Source: F23-B02 sp963650165 (GTDB taxonomy: Bacteria > Bacillota > Clostridia > Oscillospirales > Oscillospiraceae). From it: a DNA stretch of 64,000 nucleotides. A model generated the notes under the pieces. The model did no database searches. It was not told the origin of the DNA and was given only the letters and a program-made list of their open reading frames with translations. The translations under genes were made by a program, and so were the position numbers. Where the stretch lies: contig CAVJKX010000002.1 in assembly GCA_963650165.1 (NCBI GenBank), positions 1-64,000 of the forward strand. Direction: 5' to 3'. Below, piece after piece: positions 1 to 6,843 of this stretch (the stretch's first letter is position 1; each line of letters starts with the position of its first letter).

Positions 1-132
1 CCGCTCAACTGGAAGTCTCCTCGCGATATCCTTTTTTCTTTTCCTGCTCTGTAATTTATCATTGACTAACCTACAGCATATAACGCACAGTGGATTCATA
101 CTGTTTATAAGCATTATGATTGGAGGTATGTC

Positions 133-1032
133 ATGTTTAAGGCTCCGATATTCAGAGGATCGTGCACCGCGATCGTGACGCCGTTTAACGATGACGGCAT
201 TGATTACGACAAGATGGCAGAGCTGATAGACTATCAGTACGACAACGGCACCGCTGCCGTCGTCGTTTGCGGAACGACCGGCGAAAACGCAACTATGAGC
301 CGGTACGAGCACGAGGCGCTCATTGAATTTGTATGCCGTCAGAATAACGGACGCATGAAGATCATTGCCGGCATAGGCAGCAACGACACGAATAAAGCGC
401 TCGGCTTCGCAAAATGTGCGCTCAGATGCAATGCCGACGGCATTCTGATGGTGACGCCGTACTACAACAAGGCAACACAGTCAGGGCTTATAAAGCATTT
501 TATATATGTTGCCGACAGGGTCGACATTCCGATGATCGTCTATAACGTCCCGTCACGAACGAGCGTCGGCATAAAGCTTGAGACCTATGCCGAGCTTTCA
601 AAGCACCCTAACATAAACGGCGTCAAGGAGGCATCGGGCGACTTCAGCCTGTTTGCCGCAGCAAGAGCGGAATGCGGAAACGACCTGTTCTTCTGGAGCG
701 GCAACGACGACAACACGGTCCCGATGATGGCACTCGGCGCACTGGGCGTCATATCCGTTGCTTCAAACGTCGTACCGGCCGCCGTCGCAAAGCTGTGCGT
801 GCTCTGCCTCGAAGGGAACTTCCTTCAGGCACAGCAGTTGTATTTTAAATACTCCCGCCTGTTCTCGGATCTGTTTATCGAAACAAATCCAATTCCGGTC
901 AAAGCCGCAATGCGCATGATCGGCTTCGACTGCGGCCGGCTCCGTCTGCCGCTTACCGAGATATCTCCGGAGCACCGGCAGCGCCTTGCCGAGACCATGC
1001 GCGGCTGCGGCATAGCCGTAAAAGCAGAATAG
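133..1032 (+). CDS. dapA: 4-hydroxy-tetrahydrodipicolinate synthase
   Basis: Class I aldolase of the DapA/NanA family, 299 residues, the usual length. It condenses pyruvate with aspartate semialdehyde in the cytosol, the first committed step of lysine and diaminopimelate (cell wall) synthesis. Visible residues: the GTTGE motif near residue 47, Tyr137 in IVYNVPSRT, Arg142, and the Schiff-base lysine Lys165 in GVKEASGD. The start is set by GGAGG at 122-126, six bases before ATG. It stands alone, with a palindrome just behind it that is shared with the convergent YwlG-family gene. NanA-like or other pyruvate aldolases share the fold, but the motif set fits DapA best. Confidence 0.93.
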   Translation: MFKAPIFRGSCTAIVTPFNDDGIDYDKMAELIDYQYDNGTAAVVVCGTTGENATMSRYEHEALIEFVCRQNNGRMKIIAGIGSNDTNKALGFAKCALRCNADGILMVTPYYNKATQSGLIKHFIYVADRVDIPMIVYNVPSRTSVGIKLETYAELSKHPNINGVKEASGDFSLFAAARAECGNDLFFWSGNDDNTVPMMALGALGVISVASNVVPAAVAKLCVLCLEGNFLQAQQLYFKYSRLFSDLFIETNPIPVKAAMRMIGFDCGRLRLPLTEISPEHRQRLAETMRGCGIAVKAE

Positions 1033-1040
1033 AAAAACGC

Positions 1041-1065
1041 AAGGCATTGGCTCGGCCAATGCCTT
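1041..1065 (-). terminator. Hairpin between dapA and the YwlG-family gene
   Basis: AAGGCATTGGC-TCG-GCCAATGCCTT is a perfect 11-bp stem. On the minus strand it is followed by a T-rich run (GCGTTTTTC), so it mainly terminates the YwlG-family gene; it may also stop dapA transcription. Confidence 0.75.
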
Positions 1066-1072
1066 GATGACA

Positions 1073-1615
1073 TTATTCGGGATAGTGCGCCCTCACGCCG
1101 CCTATGAGCTTCGGCCTTGTATATGCCGCCGTGACGAGTGCGTCGCCGATATGCTTTACAGACAGCCGCAGCGGAACGGCAACCTCCTTCAGGTGCATAC
1201 CGATAAGCGTGCAGCCGATATCCATACCGGCGTGAGCCCTGACATGCTCGACCATTACCGGCTCGCGCATCCTGTCATACACGGCTGTTCCGAACGAACC
1301 GCCGGCCTTCGGCATGGGTCTTACGCAGACCTCATCGAGAATATATTTCTCCGCAGCCTCACGCTCGATCACAAGCGCCCTGTTAAGATGCTCGCAGCAT
1401 TGAGCGGCAAGATATATGCCGTTTTCGTCAAGCACCCTGAGTATCGTCTCTGCTACGGCAATGCCGGTCTCAGGGGACGAGCCCTTTCCTATACGCTCAC
1501 CGAGGATCTCGCTCGACGAGCAGCCGACGACAAGGATAGAGCCTTTTTTGAGCTTAGCCTTTTCCAGCAGCTCTCTGACCGCGCTTTCGGTTTCGTTTTT
1601 TATCTGATCATACAT
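1073..1615 (-). CDS. YwlG/UPF0340 (DUF436, TIGR01440) family protein
   Basis: A 180-residue cytosolic protein of the conserved Firmicute YwlG family, whose biochemical role is not established. The sequence opens MYDQIKNETES and carries the family segments ILVVGCSSSEILGERIGKGSS and, in the C-terminal half, MDIGCTLIGMHLKEVAVPLR. Three in-frame ATGs lie close together; AGGAG sits about nine bases before the second one (1615) and almost touches the first (1624), so 1615 is preferred. It is convergent with dapA and divergent from the DUF3048 lipoprotein gene. No metal- or nucleotide-binding motif is obvious. Confidence 0.85.
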   Translation of the reverse strand: MYDQIKNETESAVRELLEKAKLKKGSILVVGCSSSEILGERIGKGSSPETGIAVAETILRVLDENGIYLAAQCCEHLNRALVIEREAAEKYILDEVCVRPMPKAGGSFGTAVYDRMREPVMVEHVRAHAGMDIGCTLIGMHLKEVAVPLRLSVKHIGDALVTAAYTRPKLIGGVRAHYPE

Positions 1616-1658
1616 TATAATCATCTCCTGTCCGCAATACTAACACATTTTCGCCGGT

Positions 1659-1687
1659 TTGACAATAAGGGCATAAAATAGTATAAT
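1659..1687 (+). promoter_or_regulatory. Promoter of the DUF3048 lipoprotein gene
   Basis: TTGACA (1659-1664), 17-bp spacer, TATAAT (1682-1687): a consensus housekeeping (sigma-A type) promoter about 50 bp before the start codon. Confidence 0.85.
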
Positions 1688-1736
1688 AAATTTGCCATTT
1701 TTCAAAGCAAATATACAAAATGTGAGGTGTTTCAAT

Positions 1737-2810
1737 TTGAAGAGAATATTGGCGCTCGTTCTTTCGGTGCTCATGCTGCTGTGCCTGTTTACCGGCTGCG
1801 GCAAGGATGACGATCAGAATGCCGGTGCACCCGACGTAAACGGTGAAGGTCTGAACAAGAACGAAACGGTATCCGGCCCCATCAATCCGCTGACGGGCGA
1901 AACGGTCAGCGAGGACATCAGCGATCTGCGCCCGTACTGTGTTATGATAAATAACCATCCCGATGCGCGTCCTCCCGTTGGTCTGTCGCAGGCCTCGATC
2001 ATCTACGAGGCGCTCGCCGAGGGCGGCATCACCCGTATGATGGCCGTGTTCAATGACGTTGACGGCATTACCGTCGGCTCACTGCGCAGTGCAAGACCAT
2101 ATTACATCAGCATGGCTCAGGCATATGACGCAATTTACATTCATGCCGGCGGCAGCGAACAGGCATATTCGGACATAAAGTCTCTCGGTATCGACAACAT
2201 GGACGGTGTGCGCGGCTCACGCTCGGGTGAGGCTTCCAGCTACTACCGTGACCAGACCCGCATAAATCAGGGTAAGGCCATTGAGCATACCCTGTTTGCC
2301 GACGGCACAAAGCTTGCCGCCTTTGCAGCAAGCAACTATGATCTCAAGCATGCAAGCGGCTATGACACGACCTACGGTCTCAGCTTCTCGGCAGACGCCG
2401 TTTCCCAGTGCAGGAACTCGACCACCGACTTCACCGTGCCCTACGGCTACTATAAGACCAATTTCAAGTACAACGCCGAAAAGAAGTGCTACAACGCATA
2501 TATCAGCGGCGAAGAGTACATAGACGGCGGAAACAACAGCTCGATCGACCTTGCAAACGTCATCGTTCTTAATATTCCGACCAAGACCATCGACAGCTAC
2601 GGCCGTCAGGCCATGGAGCTCACCGGCTCCGGCACGGGCTACTTCTTCACCGGCGGCAAGTACGTCGAGATAAACTGGGCACGCGCAGACCGCGCCGACA
2701 ATTTCCACTACACGCTCAAGGACGGAACAGCCCTTAATCTGAGCGTCGGCAAGACCTGGATAAGCATTGCCCCGCTTGACAGCACCGACGGCATTGCATT
2801 CAACGCATAA
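1737..2810 (+). CDS. DUF3048 (YerB-like) lipoprotein
   Basis: Predicted secreted lipoprotein of 357 residues. The likely start is TTG at 1737, preceded by GAGGTG; it gives MKRILALVLSVLM followed by a lipobox LFTGC, an ideal type II signal peptide, whereas the upstream ATG at 1692 would bury the signal. The mature part begins with an acidic linker (KDDDQN) and matches the YerB family: NPLTGE, PYCVMINNHPDARPPVGLSQ and YYISMAQAYDAIYIHAGGS. The family is common in spore formers and its molecular function is unknown. Single-gene unit with its own promoter and terminator. Confidence 0.85.
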   Translation: MKRILALVLSVLMLLCLFTGCGKDDDQNAGAPDVNGEGLNKNETVSGPINPLTGETVSEDISDLRPYCVMINNHPDARPPVGLSQASIIYEALAEGGITRMMAVFNDVDGITVGSLRSARPYYISMAQAYDAIYIHAGGSEQAYSDIKSLGIDNMDGVRGSRSGEASSYYRDQTRINQGKAIEHTLFADGTKLAAFAASNYDLKHASGYDTTYGLSFSADAVSQCRNSTTDFTVPYGYYKTNFKYNAEKKCYNAYISGEEYIDGGNNSSIDLANVIVLNIPTKTIDSYGRQAMELTGSGTGYFFTGGKYVEINWARADRADNFHYTLKDGTALNLSVGKTWISIAPLDSTDGIAFNA

Positions 2811-2817
2811 TAAACGT

Positions 2818-2841
2818 CACCACACGGTAAACCGTGTGGTG
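2818..2841 (+). terminator. Terminator behind the DUF3048 gene
   Basis: CACCACACGG-TAAA-CCGTGTGGTG followed by CAATTTTTA on the plus strand. The T-run overlaps the stop codon of the convergent DUF1048-type gene. Confidence 0.8.
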
Positions 2842-2847
2842 CAATTT

Positions 2848-3492
2848 TTATACCTTGCTGTCAATTATTCTGTACGCCGCGTAGAGCACGAGCAGTAGCG
2901 CGGCATCGGCCGCGATGTGCGGGCTGAATATCACCGTTTTCGGCAGCAGCAGCGTTCCGCCTACGGCGACGGCTATGATGAGAAGCAGCAGGCACACGAG
3001 CACATAGCCCCTTGCGGCGAAGGAGTATTTTGTTATGTAAACCACCGTCAGCGTTGCCGCAAGCAAAAGCGCCGCACCTATGAGCACATCCGAGGCGTAG
3101 AGCGGCGTTGTATACCAGCTCTCGCCCTTTATTGCCTGCGTAAGGGCTTCGAATGCGGCCCATATGCCGAACAGTACGCACAGCGCCGGCAGCGTGTCGC
3201 GCACGGCGGTCAGAAGCCGCTGCTTTGTGCTTATTTTGGGAATTTCATCAATTATCTCGTCGCAGAAGGCCTTATAGTCTCCGCCGATTATCCTCGGTGC
3301 GCCATAGCCGCGGCTCTGCCCGTCAATGAGCATCTGCGTTATGTCGCGGCGCACTTTTTCCTGCTCAAGATCACTGATGTGCGCACTTCTTATGTAAACC
3401 ACAATGTCGGTCAGCACATCGCTCATTTCACGGTTGAGCTGCTTTTCAAGCACGTTGTTTTCGTGTCTGAGTGTTCTGGCTTCAATGCTCAT
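2848..3492 (-). CDS. DUF1048-type membrane protein, PadR partner
   Basis: A 214-residue protein. Residues 1-95 are soluble and resemble the DUF1048 family that accompanies PadR regulators (DITQMLIDGQSRGYGAPRIIGG, then FCDEIIDEIP). The rest holds about four hydrophobic helices ending IIDSKV, so this version is membrane-anchored and longer than the usual ~110-residue form. The start at 3492 (MSIEAR) is chosen because GGAGG lies eight bases upstream. The gene overlaps the end of padR by 11 bp, which suggests translational coupling and a shared pathway, probably an envelope or antimicrobial stress response. The exact function is unknown. Confidence 0.6.
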   Translation of the reverse strand: MSIEARTLRHENNVLEKQLNREMSDVLTDIVVYIRSAHISDLEQEKVRRDITQMLIDGQSRGYGAPRIIGGDYKAFCDEIIDEIPKISTKQRLLTAVRDTLPALCVLFGIWAAFEALTQAIKGESWYTTPLYASDVLIGAALLLAATLTVVYITKYSFAARGYVLVCLLLLIIAVAVGGTLLLPKTVIFSPHIAADAALLLVLYAAYRIIDSKV

Positions 3493-3817
3493 CTTCATAT
3501 CCTCCATTTATCGCATTTTCAACTGCGGCGCTTAGTTCTCCATAGCTGCCGATAAACGAGTCCAGTTCCTCCCTGCCGTGCGGTGTAAGGCTGTAATATT
3601 TGCGTTTCGGTCCGAGCTCCGAACTGCGGTACTGCGTGCTGACAAGGCCGTTTTTCTCAAGCCGCAGCAACAGCGGATATATCGTACCCTCGGCTATGCG
3701 GCCGAAGCCGTAATCACTGAGCGTTTCCGCTATCTCATATCCATATGTCTCGCTGCGTGAAATTATGGCAAGGATACAGCCGGAAAGTGTACCCTTGAGC
3801 ATTTGGGACGGTATCAT
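3482..3817 (-). CDS. PadR-family transcriptional regulator
   Basis: A 111-residue repressor with the PadR winged helix: QMLKGTLSGCILAIISRSETYGYEI, GRIAEGTIYPLLLRLEKNGLV and GPKRKYYSLTPHG. The C-terminal dimer helix is short, as in PadR subfamily 2. The gene lies under a consensus promoter with an inverted repeat over its -10 region, and overlaps the DUF1048-type gene it presumably controls. Its ligand is not predictable; in this family it is often a phenolic compound, a drug or an envelope-damage signal. Confidence 0.9.
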   Translation of the reverse strand: MIPSQMLKGTLSGCILAIISRSETYGYEIAETLSDYGFGRIAEGTIYPLLLRLEKNGLVSTQYRSSELGPKRKYYSLTPHGREELDSFIGSYGELSAAVENAINGGYEDEH

Positions 3818-3830
3818 TGCGCACCTCTAC

Positions 3831-3884
3831 ATTGCAATACATAGTAGCTGAGTATATTGTAATACGCAGCAGTAAGTTTGTCAA
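3831..3884 (-). promoter_or_regulatory. padR promoter and candidate PadR operator
   Basis: On the minus strand TTGACA (3884-3879), 17-bp spacer, TACAAT (3861-3856). An imperfect inverted repeat spans 3831-3863 (ATTGCAATAC and GTATATTGTAAT arms), covering the -10 and start-site region, as expected for an autorepressed PadR operon. Operator identity is inferred from position and symmetry. Confidence 0.7.
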
Positions 3885-3897
3885 GGATTAAACTAAT

Positions 3898-4069
3898 CGG
3901 CCGCGGGTTCGAATCCGCTTATGCAAAAAAAGCGAAGCTCCCGTTGGGAGCTTCGCTTTTTGGCGGAGAGTGTGGGATTCGACCTGCGCTGCGGCGCAGG
4001 CCACCTCGGGTTGAAACGTGCCGCCGGCACGTTTCTAAGCACCCTCGGGTTCGAATCCTGTGCTGCCAT
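3898..4069. repeat. Mosaic of tRNA 3'-end relics and hairpins
   Basis: Not a functional tRNA. 3904-3918 contains a T-arm-like GCGG-GTTCGAAT-CCGC with one base missing. 3961-3982 is identical, over 22 nt, to the 3' end of the neighbouring tRNA-Ser(UGA) at 4105-4126. It then runs into two perfect hairpins (CCTGCGC-TGCG-GCGCAGG at 3983-4000; AAACGTGCC-GCC-GGCACGTTT at 4014-4034), and ends at 4041-4068 with another T-arm/CCA-like segment on the plus strand. The arrangement suggests repeated duplication or integration and excision at tRNA-Ser. Confidence 0.6.
3927..3961. terminator. Perfect bidirectional hairpin within the tRNA debris
   Basis: A 16-bp perfect stem (AAAAAGCGAAGCTCCC, GTT loop, and its complement) with A/T runs at both feet, a strong terminator in either direction. 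Confidence 0.8.
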
Positions 4070-4103
4070 AAAAGAAGCTCCCACCTGGCGGTGAGAGCTT
4101 TTT
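4070..4103 (-). terminator. Terminator of tRNA-Ser(UGA)
   Basis: Imperfect stem (AAAAGaAGCTC..CCACC with GGTG..GAGCTTTTT) directly behind the tRNA 3' end, followed on the minus strand by TTCTTTTAT. Confidence 0.65.
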
Positions 4104-4104
4104 A

Positions 4105-4193
4105 TGGCGGAGAGTGTGGGATTCGAACCCACGTGGGCGTTAGCCCAAACGGTTTTCAAGACCGCCTCGTTATGACCACTTCGATAACTCTCC
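4105..4193 (-). tRNA. tRNA-Ser (anticodon UGA)
   Basis: Read on the minus strand: acceptor GGAGAGT pairing with ACTCTCC, discriminator G and an encoded CCA. The anticodon loop CTTGAAA gives UGA; the long variable arm (TTTGGGCTAACGCCCA) is typical of class II serine tRNAs, and the T-arm GTGGGTTCGAATCCCAC is perfect. 89 nt including CCA. It is the second gene of a two-tRNA unit. Confidence 0.95.
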
Positions 4194-4215
4194 GGATATT
4201 CAGTTCGGCTTAGTG

Positions 4216-4243
4216 AAAAGAGCACACCTAAGTGTGCTCTTTT
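4216..4243 (-). terminator. Hairpin between the two tRNA-Ser genes
   Basis: AAAAGAGCACAC-CTAA-GTGTGCTCTTTT, a perfect 12-bp stem directly behind tRNA-Ser(GCU). It either partly terminates transcription or serves as a processing spacer between the two tRNAs. Confidence 0.65.
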
Positions 4244-4245
4244 CA

Positions 4246-4337
4246 TGGCGCAGAAGGAGGGATTTGAACCCTCGCGCGCTTTTTACACGCCTACTCCCTT
4301 AGCAGGGGAGCCCCTTCGGCCTCTTGGGTACTTCTGC
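4246..4337 (-). tRNA. tRNA-Ser (anticodon GCU)
   Basis: Acceptor GCAGAAG pairs with CTTCTGC, discriminator G and encoded CCA. Anticodon loop CTGCTAA gives GCU; a long variable arm (GTGTAAAAAGCGCGC) and T-arm GAGGGTTCAAATCCCTC complete a class II serine tRNA of 92 nt. It is transcribed first, from the promoter at 4354-4382. Confidence 0.95.
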
Positions 4338-4353
4338 ACATTGCCGCTGAAAT

Positions 4354-4382
4354 ATAATAGCATAGCCCGGCCATGATGTCAA
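4354..4382 (-). promoter_or_regulatory. tRNA-Ser promoter
   Basis: TTGACA (4382-4377), 17-bp spacer, TATTAT (4359-4354), ending about 16 bp before the mature 5' end of tRNA-Ser(GCU). Confidence 0.85.
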
Positions 4383-4422
4383 GAAATTTATTCTGTAATA
4401 TATCCGCCAAAATTGCCGGGTG

Positions 4423-4450
4423 AAAAGACGCGGCCGCAGCCGCGTCTTTT
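4423..4450 (-). terminator. Terminator of the ceramidase-like gene
   Basis: AAAAGACGCGGC-CGCA-GCCGCGTCTTTT, a 12-bp stem 15 bp behind the stop codon on the minus strand, with a T-run. Confidence 0.8.
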
Positions 4451-4465
4451 TCATACATATCGAAT

Positions 4466-6691
4466 TTATATCACGACTTCAAACTCGTTGCTCTCGACCG
4501 AGAACTTGATATAGCTCATTTTCGCTTTGACAAGGCGCTTTGCGATGCCGTTATATACGAGCCTGTACGTTCCGCTTTCAAGATCGTCATCCTTCAGAAG
4601 CCAGCCGACGGTAGCTATCCAGCCGTAGCGCAGAGAGTTTTCAAAGCTTATGGTCGTATACGGATCTGTATCGGTGAGAACTCTGACCCATTCGCCGTCA
4701 ACGAGCTTCTGCACCTCCATATAGGTGTATTCGTCAACAAGCTCGCTGTCCTTGAGCGTAAGGATGGAAATATGCCTCGGGTTTGCGGCGCTGAACTGCG
4801 CCGTTACCCACTCTCCTTTTGCATACGTCGCTTTGCGGACATCATCCATGAGGCAGCCGTAGTTTTTCCTGTCTATCGTCGGGGTCGATATCGCGGCAGC
4901 GGTGTAAACGAGTTTAAACGGCGTCGTCTGCATAAGTGCTGCGCCCTTATCGGCCTTCTCGCCGCTCGCGAGACCCTGAGCAAGCTTATCGAGCTCCTGG
5001 GTGAGAGCCGCACCGGACCACGGCCCGAACAAGCAGGTCGAGCCCTCGTAATGCTGCGCCGCGTACTCCTCGCGGGTCGTGACATACTGGCTGTAGGCGT
5101 TTGCGTGGGTGGCGATTATGACCTTTGTAACTCCTGCATCTGCAAGCGTTTTCTCAAGGACGGCGCGTGTTCTGTTTGCCTGCTCGTATGTTAGCTCAAA
5201 CGGCACGCCCGCTATGGCTACGCTGCCAAGTCGAATGATCTGCAGGGGCTGCGCCTTCTGCATAAGCTTTCCGACCGCAAGGCAGACGACCTTCTCGGCC
5301 TGTGCCTCGTCGTAGCCGTCGGACTGGAGTATCTTCATGGCCGTCGGCCAGAGTGGTTTGAAGAGATATTGCAGACCCTTGAGGTCGATCATCGTGAAGT
5401 CACAGGCTATGCGCTCATAGCTCTGCGTTTCCTCATTCCATACAAACTGATGCCTCACCGCGCCCTCGGCGGCGTTATCGACGGGAGCTCCCTCCTCGTC
5501 GCCTGCAATGATGCCCGCGCCGATGCAGGGCTCGCTCGTCTTTACATAGCCCGCGGAAAGATCGTCGTAGGGCATGTGATAGTTGCCGACATATTCAAGG
5601 TCTACGGTGATATCGGAAAAGTCAACGGCGGTGTAGTTTACGGCGAAGTCGCCGGTGAGCTGCGTGCGCTCGTCACTTTTTATAAGCTCCAGCGCAGCCT
5701 CGGCCTCCTCGCGGCCGTGGATGATCTGATTTTCAATGGCATCCGTGCCGTAAAGCTCATCCGGGCGCTGGAATGCCTCATGGTAGTCTGTCTCGTTTAC
5801 TGCATTGGGGCTTGTATCGCCGCTGTCGGCCTGCGCGAAGGCAGCGACGAAGTTCTCGCCCATCTCCTCCTCGACCTTGAGCGCCGCATAGCCCTTGTGG
5901 TCGGAGGCAACGAGCGTATTGTCAATGCCGTTGGACGTTCCGTGCGAGCCGAAGAAGTTGAAGAAGCCGATATCGTTTCCGCTGCTGTCTGTGAGTATAA
6001 TTCCGGCCATCTCGTGGTTATAGGCATTTTGGGCAGCCTTAAGGCCGGTCTCGTATGTGAATGAGCCGTCGTCATTTACGTCATAGCCGTAATCGCCGAC
6101 ATTCTTGTTAGTAAGAAATGCGTCGGCCGAGCGGTTTGACGCGCTGATATCCGTCTCCTCGTAAACGAGCGATGCCGTGCCGGAGACGCGGCCTTCATAG
6201 GCCTGCTCAATTGCCTCGGCTATGCCCTTGACGATGATCTTATAGCTCTCGTCATCGTAGCCCGGTACGCCGTTTATCAGATCGTACAGCTCAAACCACG
6301 AGGTGTTCGAGGTCGATGAGTGGCAGTGCGTTGCCGTGAGCATCACATTTTCCTCGGAAAACTGCGTGTATCCGTCGGTCTTGAGCTTTGATATGACGCC
6401 GGGCTTGATGCTCTCGGTCATATGAACGAGCTCGGCCGAGACGAAAACGACGGGCGTTACTCCGTTGTCAATAACAAACGCGCGGGCGTACAGTCTCGTT
6501 AGAAGGCCTTCCATAAGGTCGCCCACGGAGTTGTAGCCTGTGCTGATCTCCGTAATGGGGCCGGTTATATCGACCTTTGCCGCGCCTACCTTGAGCTGGC
6601 CGCCTCCATCGGCAAAGCCAAGCGGCACAAGCGTGAGCAGCATCGACACGCAAAGCGCGAGACTCAACAGAGTTTTATAAAACTTTTTCAT
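4466..6691 (-). CDS. Secreted neutral/alkaline ceramidase-like hydrolase
   Basis: A 741-residue exported protein. The start at 6691 (MKKFYKTLLSLALCV, then signal cleavage near GFADGG) is set by GGAGGAG about eight bases upstream; the longer ORF start would add residues before the signal. The family is supported by VGAAKVDITGP at the mature N-terminus, the metal-binding region LTATHCHSSTSNTSW, the nucleophile region GSHGTSNGIDNTLVASDHKGYAA and FAQADSGDTSPN. Neutral ceramidases split ceramide into sphingoid base and fatty acid outside the cell. No SLH, LPXTG or other anchor is visible, so it is probably released. Single-gene unit. Bacterial homologues may act on other N-acyl lipids. Confidence 0.8.
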   Translation of the reverse strand: MKKFYKTLLSLALCVSMLLTLVPLGFADGGGQLKVGAAKVDITGPITEISTGYNSVGDLMEGLLTRLYARAFVIDNGVTPVVFVSAELVHMTESIKPGVISKLKTDGYTQFSEENVMLTATHCHSSTSNTSWFELYDLINGVPGYDDESYKIIVKGIAEAIEQAYEGRVSGTASLVYEETDISASNRSADAFLTNKNVGDYGYDVNDDGSFTYETGLKAAQNAYNHEMAGIILTDSSGNDIGFFNFFGSHGTSNGIDNTLVASDHKGYAALKVEEEMGENFVAAFAQADSGDTSPNAVNETDYHEAFQRPDELYGTDAIENQIIHGREEAEAALELIKSDERTQLTGDFAVNYTAVDFSDITVDLEYVGNYHMPYDDLSAGYVKTSEPCIGAGIIAGDEEGAPVDNAAEGAVRHQFVWNEETQSYERIACDFTMIDLKGLQYLFKPLWPTAMKILQSDGYDEAQAEKVVCLAVGKLMQKAQPLQIIRLGSVAIAGVPFELTYEQANRTRAVLEKTLADAGVTKVIIATHANAYSQYVTTREEYAAQHYEGSTCLFGPWSGAALTQELDKLAQGLASGEKADKGAALMQTTPFKLVYTAAAISTPTIDRKNYGCLMDDVRKATYAKGEWVTAQFSAANPRHISILTLKDSELVDEYTYMEVQKLVDGEWVRVLTDTDPYTTISFENSLRYGWIATVGWLLKDDDLESGTYRLVYNGIAKRLVKAKMSYIKFSVESNEFEVVI

Positions 6692-6712
6692 CCATATCTC
6701 CTCCTTTTGGCT

Positions 6713-6741
6713 ATTGTAGCATATCAAAACACCCCGTTCAA
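6713..6741 (-). promoter_or_regulatory. Promoter of the ceramidase-like gene
   Basis: TTGAAC (6741-6736), 17-bp spacer, TACAAT (6718-6713), just upstream of the ribosome binding site. Confidence 0.75.
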
Positions 6742-6805
6742 CAAAAAATTAATAGTTTATTAATAAACGATGTCGAAAAAACGTCAGCGCATCCTTAGAT
6801 ATAAA

Positions 6806-6832
6806 AAAACTACGGCCGAAACCGTAGTTTTT
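6806..6832 (-). terminator. Terminator of copA
   Basis: AAAACTACGG-CCGAAA-CCGTAGTTTT, followed on the minus strand by seven T residues; 11 bp behind the copA stop. Confidence 0.85.
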
Positions 6833-6843
6833 AAAGTATTGAT

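Noticed and set aside
1..132. Promoter for dapA at TTGACT (about 63-68)
   Set aside because: The only TATAAC-like box lies 11 bp away, too close for a promoter; the true promoter may be weak or outside the window.
3878..4246. Two ORFs of 111 and 117 codons across the tRNA region
   Set aside because: They cover tRNA-Ser(UGA), terminators and tRNA debris; no ribosome binding site.
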